A DNA stretch of 21,358 nucleotides from Christensenella sp. UBA1252 (lineage in GTDB: Bacteria; Bacillota; Clostridia; Christensenellales; CAG-1252). Below, piece after piece: positions 1 through 5,842 of this stretch. The notes under the pieces are model-generated. The model searched no databases, was not told where the DNA came from, and saw only the letters and a program-made list of their open reading frames with translations. Positions within the stretch are counted from its first letter, which is position 1, and each line of letters begins with the position of its first letter. A program made the translations under genes and the position numbers. Location of the stretch: contig DBVY01000041.1 in the NCBI GenBank assembly GCA_002308575.1, positions 1-21,358 of the forward strand. The letters are read 5' to 3'.

Positions 1-60
<60 letters not shown>

Positions 61-75
61 ACGAAACGCTTATTT

Positions 76-104
76 ATTCTAACAAGCCGAACAGCGTTTG
101 TCAA
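76..104 (-). promoter_or_regulatory. Sigma-A promoter of the minus-strand initiator tRNA
   Basis: Read on the minus strand: TTGACA (99-104), a 17-nt spacer and TAGAAT (76-81). It lies about 16 nt upstream of the tRNA 5' end, as expected for a strong stable-RNA promoter. Confidence 0.75.
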
Positions 105-255
105 TGTTTTTTTCGTGATTTTGCAGATTTTCGGAAAATGTTCGAGCGCCCCGCCGTTCGCCCTTCTTTTTTTCGGCGAAGGACGCTCCCTCTTCCCTTT
201 TTTCCGCCGAACACACCTTTTTCGGGCGTTTTGAGAATTCCCTTCGAAAAGGCGG

Positions 256-283
256 CTGAAACGACGCCGATTTGTGTTATAAT
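256..283 (+). promoter_or_regulatory. Probable promoter of the GNAT gene
   Basis: A perfect TATAAT (278-283) follows a weak -35 CTGAAA (256-261) after a 16-nt spacer. It sits 46 nt before the chosen start codon. The rest of the 61-329 gap, apart from the two promoters, shows nothing I can name. Confidence 0.55.
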
Positions 284-329
284 AAATTTACAAAGCTGTC
301 GATCAAGCGGCAGCCCGAGGAGAACGCCT

Positions 330-821
330 ATGGAATTTATGAGCGTCGATCTCGCAAACGAAGAACTCGTTTCGCGCCTTTCGAAGATAGCATCCGAAAT
401 CGTTAAAAAGTATTACGATCCCCTGCTCGGATCCGAACAAAACGACTATATGATCGAGAAATTCCAATCGGTGCCGGCGATCCGCGACCAACTTTCGCGC
501 GGCTATCATTACTTTATCGCGCAGGACGGTTTTCGCGCGGTCGGCTTTTTGGGTTATTACACGCGCGGCGATCATCTTTACCTCAGCAAACTTTATCTTT
601 CCGAGGGTGAGCGCGGCAAAGGATACGGCAGAAAAATGCTCGATTTTTGCTTAAAAAACGCAAAAGAAGACGGGCTAAACGCAATCGAATTGAACGTCAA
701 CAAAATGAACGCGAGCGTGGCGATCTACGAGCGCTTCGGGTTCAAACGGATCCGTTCGGAATGCAACGACATCGGGCACGGTTTCTTTATGGACGATTAC
801 GTCTACCGTTTGGAGTTTTAG
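330..821 (+). CDS. GNAT-family N-acetyltransferase
   Basis: A 163-aa protein, the usual size for a single-domain GNAT enzyme, which transfers an acetyl group from acetyl-CoA to an amine. The acetyl-CoA loop is visible as ERGKGYG at about residues 94-100 inside the LYL...RKML segment. The C-terminal motif B region NASVAIYERFGF (about residues 127-138) is also typical. I chose the ATG at 330 because GAGGAGAA (317-324) precedes it at good spacing. The open frame runs upstream to 24, but that part crosses the promoter and antisense tRNA. The substrate is not predictable. The gene sits alone between two divergent initiator tRNAs, and I see no terminator behind it. Confidence 0.88.
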   Translation: MEFMSVDLANEELVSRLSKIASEIVKKYYDPLLGSEQNDYMIEKFQSVPAIRDQLSRGYHYFIAQDGFRAVGFLGYYTRGDHLYLSKLYLSEGERGKGYGRKMLDFCLKNAKEDGLNAIELNVNKMNASVAIYERFGFKRIRSECNDIGHGFFMDDYVYRLEF

Positions 822-902
822 CGCCCTTCCCTTTTCCCCGCGCCGAACCGACGCATTTCTCGAAAACCATTTATTTTTCGCGGAAATCGGCGCGCGCGTT
901 TC

Positions 903-932
903 TTGACAACGCGGCTTCGCGTCGCATATAAT
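903..932 (+). promoter_or_regulatory. Consensus sigma-A promoter of tRNA-fMet
   Basis: TTGACA (903-908), an 18-nt spacer and TATAAT (927-932): both hexamers are perfect. Transcription should begin about 7 nt after the -10 box, shortly before the tRNA at 949. Confidence 0.85.
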
Positions 933-948
933 AGTTTCGGTTACATAT

Positions 949-1026
949 CGCGGGGTGGAGCAGCTTGGTAGCTCGTCGGGCCCATAACCCGAAGGTCGTA
1001 TGGTTCAAATCCTGCCCCCGCAACCA
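949..1026 (+). tRNA. Initiator tRNA-fMet (CAU) with C33 and an extra T-stem base
   Basis: 78 nt including an encoded CCA. Acceptor CGCGGGG/CCCCGCA has the C1:A72 mismatch of bacterial initiators, and the anticodon stem has three G:C pairs (TCGGG/CCCGA). The loop is CCCATAA, so the nearly universal U33 is C33 (position 982); the anticodon CAU is at 983-985. The 5' T-stem strand is GTATGG (998-1003) against CCTGC (1011-1015), leaving one bulged base. The left-hand copy shares the bulge but has U33. Confidence 0.93.
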
Positions 1027-1033
1027 GTTTATC

Positions 1034-1058
1034 GGCTCATCTTTGATGAGCCTTTTTT
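1034..1058 (+). terminator. Intrinsic terminator of tRNA-fMet
   Basis: A perfect 8-bp stem GGCTCATC/GATGAGCC with a TTT loop, followed by six T residues, 7 nt after the tRNA 3' end. Confidence 0.9.
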
Positions 1059-1093
1059 ATAGCAAACGGCAGGAATTTGAACGAGAGCGTTAA

Positions 1094-1118
1094 GAAAACA
1101 GCACAGTGCGCTGTTTTC
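1094..1118 (-). terminator. Hairpin at the end of the cyclotransferase-like gene, possible terminator
   Basis: Arms GAAAACAGC/GCTGTTTTC (9 bp) with a 7-nt loop. It overlaps the last bases of the minus-strand stop codon. The T-tract on the minus strand is short and interrupted, so termination is plausible but not strong. Confidence 0.45.
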
Positions 1119-2604
1119 AAGCGATGTCCGATGCTCCGAGCCCTTTCAAATATCTCTTTCTTTCGGCGCTTGAAAGCGCCCATGCCTCTTTTAGCGCATC
1201 ATCAAACATCTTTACGTATTCTTCACTCGGTTTGTTGGTTGGTTTTTCATCGGAAGCCGTGATCGTGTAAATCGGGCATCCGTCTTTTGCAATTCCGAGG
1301 CAATATAAGGCGTTGTACCATTTTTTGGTGTTTCCTTCTTGCTTCCATACGTCTTTCAGTTGATCAAACGTGATTTTATATTCTCGCATATAAATCATAT
1401 CGTTCCCTTTTGGGTCAAAAAAAGCAACGCCCTTCCCTTGCCAACTTGGGCTTTCGTTTGCAAAGTATACTCTTCCTTTAATAATTTGGAGCCTTTCTTC
1501 CGTCCAATGCGATTTGTCAGAGCAACCTTCATAAATTCTTTTATTTGCCTCGAGTCGACCGCCAAAAATGTAACAATTGAAACGTTCGGCTTTCATATTG
1601 GAACCATATGCAGCATACCAAACGTAATCTTTATCTTTAAGATGCCATATGTTTCCGCAAGAAGCGCTATCCCCGGATTCCTTTGCATAAACGTAGGCTT
1701 CCGCTTTCAATCCTCCTAATTCACCGGAAACAAAAACCGTTTTCCTTTTAAAAAGAGTTCCCTCTGCTTCATATTTATCCAAGCTTTTCAGCGTATCATC
1801 GGCAACAAAATATACTTCACCCAACACGCTTTCATCTTCACATTCTTTGATCCCCGAATAAGTGCCTAAATTCACCAGCTTATAACCTTTCAACTGAAAG
1901 TAGCCGCAAAAAACGGAGCTCTTAAGGAAGCCTTCCGAGACTTCCCCCTTTCTCAAAGTCCCATATACAAAGACAGGATGACGGTATCCGTCCCAAAAAG
2001 CGACAATCTTTTTAGCAAGCGCATTTATTGGCAAATTGTTCCATCCGAGTTCTTCGTACACTTCGTTAGCATTTGCAATATCGGCTAATTCTTCCAAATG
2101 ATCCCGAATAGTGGTTGTAAATGCGGATGAAAAATCGGCATGATCTTCCAAAAACCGTTTACCATCCGCTTTTGCCAATTGATCTAAAAAAGATGCAACG
2201 TACTCCGGTCCGTATATTCCATGTGCAACAATACCGGAGCGAAAAGCCGCATCCAGCAAATTTTTAAATCGAGCAATTAAGGATTCGTCCATCATTTCGG
2301 GATAATGAACCATCGTGTAAATCGAAATAACCGCAACGACATACGTCGGTTTATACCAGATCGCGCAACGTGCATCGTACGGCATTTCCGGATCTTCTAA
2401 AATCCGAATCATCCCGTCTTTGCTTTGTTTGGAATATGCATCTTGAAGGAATGCTTTCAATTTCTCTTTCGATAATTTTTGATATCCCCCGCTTTCCATA
2501 GCCTCTTGGAATTTATCGCTCAATTTCCACGCTTCCATCGGTGCGTCTTTTTCCTCCAAACTAAAAACGCGCATTTCTTTCTCAAACAGATTTCCCTCTT
2601 TCAT
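1117..2604 (-). CDS. Multidomain protein with two gamma-glutamylcyclotransferase-like domains
   Basis: 495 aa in three parts. Residues 1-205 are mostly helical with no motif I recognise. Residues 210-310 form an AIG2/GGACT-like domain: the substrate loop YGTLRKG is at 214-220 and the expected catalytic Glu lies in LDKYEAEG (E279). From about residue 328 a second GGCT-like fold starts with YAAYGSNM (330-337) and includes a Trp-rich middle and an acidic QEG motif. Such domains cyclise gamma-glutamyl amines, gamma-glutamyl dipeptides or epsilon-(gamma-glutamyl)lysine; the substrate here is unknown. The start is fixed by AAAAGGAGG just upstream (2611-2620 on the plus strand). No signal peptide or membrane segment is evident, so it is probably cytosolic. 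It is divergent from the regulator at 2748. Confidence 0.8.
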   Translation of the reverse strand: MKEGNLFEKEMRVFSLEEKDAPMEAWKLSDKFQEAMESGGYQKLSKEKLKAFLQDAYSKQSKDGMIRILEDPEMPYDARCAIWYKPTYVVAVISIYTMVHYPEMMDESLIARFKNLLDAAFRSGIVAHGIYGPEYVASFLDQLAKADGKRFLEDHADFSSAFTTTIRDHLEELADIANANEVYEELGWNNLPINALAKKIVAFWDGYRHPVFVYGTLRKGEVSEGFLKSSVFCGYFQLKGYKLVNLGTYSGIKECEDESVLGEVYFVADDTLKSLDKYEAEGTLFKRKTVFVSGELGGLKAEAYVYAKESGDSASCGNIWHLKDKDYVWYAAYGSNMKAERFNCYIFGGRLEANKRIYEGCSDKSHWTEERLQIIKGRVYFANESPSWQGKGVAFFDPKGNDMIYMREYKITFDQLKDVWKQEGNTKKWYNALYCLGIAKDGCPIYTITASDEKPTNKPSEEYVKMFDDALKEAWALSSAERKRYLKGLGASDIA

Positions 2605-2620
2605 TTTTTATCCTCCTTTT

Positions 2621-2635
2621 TGCGGTTGTGCCGCA
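2621..2635 (-). repeat. Small perfect hairpin in the leader of the cyclotransferase-like gene
   Basis: TGCGG-TTGTG-CCGCA: 5-bp arms and a 5-nt loop, just upstream of the ribosome binding site. It could be an operator half-site pair or an mRNA hairpin. Confidence 0.4.
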
Positions 2636-2646
2636 TTGATACATGA

Positions 2647-2676
2647 ATCATATCATCCTAAAAAGACAACGGACAA
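2647..2676 (-). promoter_or_regulatory. Candidate promoter of the cyclotransferase-like gene
   Basis: On the minus strand: TTGTCC (2671-2676), an 18-nt spacer and TATGAT (2647-2652). It is placed about 40 nt upstream of the start codon and back to back with the regulator promoter. Confidence 0.45.
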
Positions 2677-2698
2677 GGAAGCTCAGCTTCCGTTTTTT
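2677..2698 (+). terminator. Orphan plus-strand intrinsic terminator
   Basis: Stem GGAAGC/GCTTCC with a TCA loop, then G and six T residues. No plus-strand gene lies between the tRNA terminator at 1058 and this point. It either insulates the regulator promoter or ends an unannotated transcript antisense to the 1117-2604 gene. Confidence 0.65.
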
Positions 2699-2699
2699 A

Positions 2700-2728
2700 T
2701 TGAAAGAACCGCTCTCTTGTGCTAAAAT
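2700..2728 (+). promoter_or_regulatory. Promoter of the HTH/WYL-like regulator
   Basis: TTGAAA (2700-2705), a 17-nt spacer and TAAAAT (2723-2728). Predicted transcription starts near 2735, giving a very short leader that still contains AAGGAG. Confidence 0.65.
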
Positions 2729-2747
2729 CGTTATTAAGGAGATACAT

Positions 2748-3764
2748 ATGGATTATAATTTGTCGGAATTGATCAAAGAGTTTTTGGAACAAGATTCTCG
2801 CTATAAATATAAAATAAAAAAAGAGACCGCTTGCAATATTTTAAGAGACGGAACGTTCAGTTTATTAAGCATCGCCGGAAACTCCCATTATATAGATTTG
2901 AATTATTTACAGGAAAATATTAAAGATGCTGTTCGTTCTAATATGCGTTCAAAAGGTACGGCTATATGGATCTTTAAAGCGTTTATCAAATTCATTGAAG
3001 ATAAGACGGGCGTACAGATTGATGTGAAATATCCTCCGATTGACTCGTCTTCGACATTCGAACGTAGGATGTATCTCGTAAAGCGTCTTCATCCAAACAA
3101 TCAGTCTTTTATTGAATCGGAAGAATCGGTTAAGGATTTGGCTGAGTTGCTTTGGGTCGATGAAAAAACGATCCGAAACGATTTAAGAATTCTGCGCGGC
3201 GAAAGCGAAAACGAAGAAGAACTTTACTATATTTGCGGTAAAAAGTTTTTCGTTCCCGGTATTGGGCGCAAAAAAAATGATCAACAATTACACTCAACCG
3301 TTCATCCGCTTTTTTTAACGTCAAACCTTACTCAAGTTTTTGTAACGCTAAAAGGATTGAAAATCCTGTCCCAAAACGCTTTATTTGCAGAGTACGCAAA
3401 TCAAATGGCAAAGGATATTTGGGGGCAATTATCCGACTACGCCAAGAGCAAGATCCTTTATTTATGCGAAACAAACCTCCCTGATGAAAAGAATTGGTAT
3501 GAATCCTTAGAATCAGACGACGATTATTTTTTTCATTCGGAAGTCGATTGCGACAATAATGGTCCGAACTGCGCATTGTCTGCTTTGAAAAACGGAAGAT
3601 TATGCACGATCGTTTATAAAAACAAAACAGGAAAAACCGTACGTTTGAAAGACTGTTTATTGCTCAATTCTACCGGCGATACCATTGATGTTAAAACGGG
3701 CAATACAATAAAGACCCTTGAAATCGACAGAATCATACAATCCGCTTATTCGCTGAATGTTTAA
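2748..3764 (+). CDS. HTH regulator with possible C-terminal WYL-like domain
   Basis: 338 aa from the ATG at 2748, which is preceded by AAGGAG at ideal spacing. A longer frame back to 2643 crosses the terminator and promoter and is not used. A DeoR/HTH_11-type helix-turn-helix is visible at about residues 125-150 (VKDLAELLWVDEKTIRNDLR), so DNA binding is likely. The C-terminus (about 268-330) has the spacing of a WYL domain: a Y-x-N-x-x-G strand, a leucine-rich strand, then LEIDRI. The Trp-Tyr-Leu core itself is not clear. WYL regulators sense ligands such as nucleic acids or nucleotides. The N-terminal 100 residues are unassigned. Being divergent from the cyclotransferase-like gene, it may regulate that gene. 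Confidence 0.65.
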   Translation: MDYNLSELIKEFLEQDSRYKYKIKKETACNILRDGTFSLLSIAGNSHYIDLNYLQENIKDAVRSNMRSKGTAIWIFKAFIKFIEDKTGVQIDVKYPPIDSSSTFERRMYLVKRLHPNNQSFIESEESVKDLAELLWVDEKTIRNDLRILRGESENEEELYYICGKKFFVPGIGRKKNDQQLHSTVHPLFLTSNLTQVFVTLKGLKILSQNALFAEYANQMAKDIWGQLSDYAKSKILYLCETNLPDEKNWYESLESDDDYFFHSEVDCDNNGPNCALSALKNGRLCTIVYKNKTGKTVRLKDCLLLNSTGDTIDVKTGNTIKTLEIDRIIQSAYSLNV

Positions 3765-3771
3765 TAATCCG

Positions 3772-3800
3772 TTGAAATACGCGCCCGTTTCTTCTATACT
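3772..3800 (+). promoter_or_regulatory. Promoter of the CPBP protease gene
   Basis: TTGAAA (3772-3777), a 17-nt spacer and TATACT (3795-3800), starting right after the regulator stop codon. Confidence 0.7.
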
Positions 3801-3841
3801 GATAAAAACACCCATTTCACAAAACAGAGGAAAAACCGAAA

Positions 3842-4468
3842 ATGAAAAAACCCCTGATTTTTGCAATCGAAACGCTCGTTGTGGTCGGACTGACCTTTCT
3901 CGGGTGGCTTTTGCCGCTCATTTCCCTGCCGATCTTGCGGATTTTCGCGAATATCGGGACGAACCTTTTGCTCGGCGCAAGCGCGTGGGTCGCGATCAAA
4001 CTGTCGGGATTATCCGTGGATTTCGAATGGAAAAACTATAAGCAGTTTTTGATCGGCGCAGGCGTATGCCTCGTCCTCTCCCTTTGCATTGCATGGATTC
4101 CCGCGCTTTGCGGTTGTTCTTTGGTCGGCGCGCACCAAACGTTCGTTTTGTGGAAGCTGTTTTTTAATTTGTTTTATTTCCTCTTGATCATCGGCCCCGT
4201 CGAGGAGCTCATCTTTCGCGTCTATTACCAAAAAACGCTGGTCGCCTTCTTCGGCGCGCGCAAATGGATCGGCGTCATCTTGGCGTCCGCCCTTTTCGGT
4301 CTTTGGCATTTGATCAACGGATCTTGGATTCAGGTTGCGTTTACGTTCGGGATCGGACTCGCATTCGGCTTCACGAAAGAATACGTAAAAGATATGCACT
4401 ATCCGGGCATTTCTCTCTGCCATGGATTATATGATTTTTTGAATTACGTCGTAACAATTACGATATAG
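3842..4468 (+). CDS. CPBP-family intramembrane metalloprotease (CAAX protease-like)
   Basis: 208 aa, strongly hydrophobic with about five or six membrane segments. The three CPBP signatures are present in order: EELIFR at about 121-126 (the E-E-x-x-x-R motif), a His in LFGLWHL (H156), and the final motif CHGLYDFLNY (about 193-202). In bacteria this family includes bacteriocin self-immunity proteins and other membrane glutamyl/metalloproteases; the substrate here is unknown. The ATG at 3842 follows AGAGGAAA. It has its own promoter and stands alone, with no bacteriocin-like small gene seen beside it. Confidence 0.88.
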   Translation: MKKPLIFAIETLVVVGLTFLGWLLPLISLPILRIFANIGTNLLLGASAWVAIKLSGLSVDFEWKNYKQFLIGAGVCLVLSLCIAWIPALCGCSLVGAHQTFVLWKLFFNLFYFLLIIGPVEELIFRVYYQKTLVAFFGARKWIGVILASALFGLWHLINGSWIQVAFTFGIGLAFGFTKEYVKDMHYPGISLCHGLYDFLNYVVTITI

Positions 4469-4470
4469 CC

Positions 4471-4504
4471 TACCGCCGCTAAAAAAAAGCATAAAACGGC
4501 GGTA
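4471..4504. repeat. Inverted repeat just after the CPBP gene
   Basis: 8-bp perfect arms TACCGCCG/CGGCGGTA with an A-rich 18-nt loop, starting 3 nt after the CPBP stop. There is no T-tract behind it on the plus strand, so it is an atypical terminator or transcript-end stabiliser at best. Confidence 0.5.
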
Positions 4505-4585
4505 AAAACGCTCAAAATGAAGCGACGGAAACATCTAATTTACACATTGGTAAAAACGAGTTTCTCACTATCCAACAAGTAGAAC

Positions 4586-4617
4586 TTATGCACAAATTGT
4601 GGATAAACCGTGGATAA
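4586..4617. other. Cluster of three DnaA boxes
   Basis: TTATGCACA (4586-4594, plus) fits TTATNCACA. TGTGGATAA (4598-4606) is the exact reverse complement of the consensus TTATCCACA. CGTGGATAA (4609-4617) differs from it at one base. The last two are on the same strand 11 bp apart, about one helical turn, which favours cooperative DnaA binding. Confidence 0.7.
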
Positions 4618-4919
4618 CTTGGGGAAAAAGCAATATTTTGCGAAAAATTAAAGCCAAAAACGACAGAAAACAGAGAGTTGCACACAGGAAGCGCCATAGG
4701 AAAAGAAGGCGGTTTATTACGCGTTTCCGCTGATTTCGGACAAGCAAACCGGTCGAGAAAACAACCAAACCGAAAAGTGGAAAACCGATGAACGGAACGC
4801 CTCGTTTTCAGGCAATCAAGAACATAAAAAAGGAAGCCTCTTATATGAAAACACATCCAAACAACCGCCTTATGTGAAAGCACAAAAGAAACGAGAGATC
4901 CATCAACAGACGCAAACGT

Positions 4920-5600
4920 TCAAGAAGAGAAAACTTCAAAGATAGCTTTCAGGACAACGTCGATCGCAAAAGACAGCCCACCGAGCTTATTCTTCATATA
5001 CGTCGCTTCGGCGCCGCTATCCGCAGAATCGGAAACGACTTTGATCATCGTAAAAGGAACGCAGGAGCGCGTACAAGTCAAAGCAATACCCGCCCCTTCC
5101 ATATCACAAATATCAGCGGAAAAATCAGAAATAATTTTATTTTTAAAAACGGGATCGGCAATAAATTTATCACCGCTAGCCAAGCGAACGACAGGCAACC
5201 TTCCGGACAAAAAAGAAAGTGCGTTTCGATCGGAATAAAGATAAGGAGAGTCCATATCGGCGGGCGTACCGAGAGTACGACCGAAAGGCGTAAGATCAAA
5301 ATCGTAATGGACGACGGAATCAACCGCAACCACCACCCTTTCGCTCAAATTCGAATTCAAAGCGCCAACAAGACCGAAATTCAAAATATATGAACATCCG
5401 AAACGACCGATCAATAAGGAAGTGGCGGAAGATGCGGCGATTTCACCGATTCCGCATTTTGCGAGAACGACGCACCGATCGTTCGAATAATACTCGCAAA
5501 ATTCTATTCCGCATACCTTAATTGCCGAACGCAATTCACCGAGAGAACCGAGAAACGGCTCGTACTCTTTTTCCATCGCAACAACAAAACCGACTTTCAT
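4920..5600 (-). CDS. mtnN: 5'-methylthioadenosine/S-adenosylhomocysteine nucleosidase
   Basis: 226 aa, normal for the family. It should hydrolyse MTA and SAH to adenine plus the thio-sugar, feeding methionine salvage and removing SAM by-products. Visible motifs: the N-terminal AMEKE with Glu at residue 12, CGIGEIAA (49-56), NFGLVGAL (74-81), D-x-DLTPFG (about 100-107), SGDKFI (142-147), CDMEGAGIA (165-173) and the catalytic Asp in VVSDSAD (D191). The ATG at 5598-5600 follows GAGGTG. A longer frame to 5657 begins with a leucine-rich, lipobox-like stretch, but it would run through the promoter and is rejected. It is monocistronic with its own promoter; a related nucleoside phosphorylase-fold enzyme is possible but less likely. 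Confidence 0.85.
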   Translation of the reverse strand: MKVGFVVAMEKEYEPFLGSLGELRSAIKVCGIEFCEYYSNDRCVVLAKCGIGEIAASSATSLLIGRFGCSYILNFGLVGALNSNLSERVVVAVDSVVHYDFDLTPFGRTLGTPADMDSPYLYSDRNALSFLSGRLPVVRLASGDKFIADPVFKNKIISDFSADICDMEGAGIALTCTRSCVPFTMIKVVSDSADSGAEATYMKNKLGGLSFAIDVVLKAIFEVFSS

Positions 5601-5616
5601 AAAGCACCTCAATATG

Positions 5617-5645
5617 ATTATACAACAGCCCGCGCCAAAAAGCAA
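5617..5645 (-). promoter_or_regulatory. Promoter of mtnN
   Basis: On the minus strand: TTGCTT (5640-5645), a 17-nt spacer and a perfect TATAAT (5617-5622), about 16 nt before the start codon and about 20 nt downstream of the nearer parS. Confidence 0.7.
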
Positions 5646-5666
5646 GAGCAAAAACAATCGCCGAAA

Positions 5667-5682
5667 CGTTCCACGTGGAACA
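5667..5682. other. parS site (ParB/Spo0J binding palindrome), left copy
   Basis: CGTTCCACGTGGAACA: a 14-bp perfect palindrome GTTCCAC/GTGGAAC, with one mismatch to the consensus TGTTNCACGTGNAACA at the first base. parS nucleates ParB spreading for chromosome segregation and normally lies near the origin. Confidence 0.88.
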
Positions 5683-5770
5683 ATTTTACGAGCGAAGAAA
5701 AAAAATCATAAAAAGAGAAAAGGGGGAAACATTAAAAACCGCGCGCATTAAGATCGGATAATTGCAAAAT

Positions 5771-5798
5771 AAAAAGCGCGGATGATTCCGCGCTTTTT
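5771..5798. terminator. Bidirectional intrinsic terminator
   Basis: AAAAA, stem GCGCGGA (5776-5782), loop TGAT, stem TCCGCGC (5787-5793), TTTTT. On the minus strand it terminates the rqcP-ispDF operon after its last gene. It sits between the two parS sites, so transcription is kept out of the segment between them. Confidence 0.88.
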
Positions 5799-5826
5799 AC
5801 GACTTGCAGGTTGTTTCTCTGCCCAA

Positions 5827-5842
5827 TGTTCCACGTGGAACA
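5827..5842. other. parS site, right copy, perfect 16-bp palindrome
   Basis: TGTTCCACGTGGAACA matches the ParB consensus in both halves. It abuts the stop codon of the minus-strand gene (5843-5845) and lies 160 bp from the left copy. Confidence 0.93.

Larger units (their letters stand above)
4469..4919. other. 451-bp non-coding gap between convergent genes, A-rich on the plus strand
   Basis: It holds an inverted repeat at the left end and a DnaA-box cluster at 4586-4617. The remainder is A-rich on the plus strand with no start site or RNA gene I recognise. The one long open frame on the minus strand (4512-4883) starts at GTG without a ribosome binding site and crosses the DnaA boxes, so I treat it as chance. 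Confidence 0.6.

Noticed and set aside
4512..4883. 123-codon open frame on the minus strand
   Set aside because: It starts at GTG with no ribosome binding site, has an odd Phe/Cys/Ser-rich content and runs through the DnaA boxes.
5601..5657. Lipoprotein-like N-terminus for the nucleosidase
   Set aside because: The leucine-rich start ending in Cys-Cys comes from translating the promoter; family homology begins at the ATG at 5600, which has GAGGTG.
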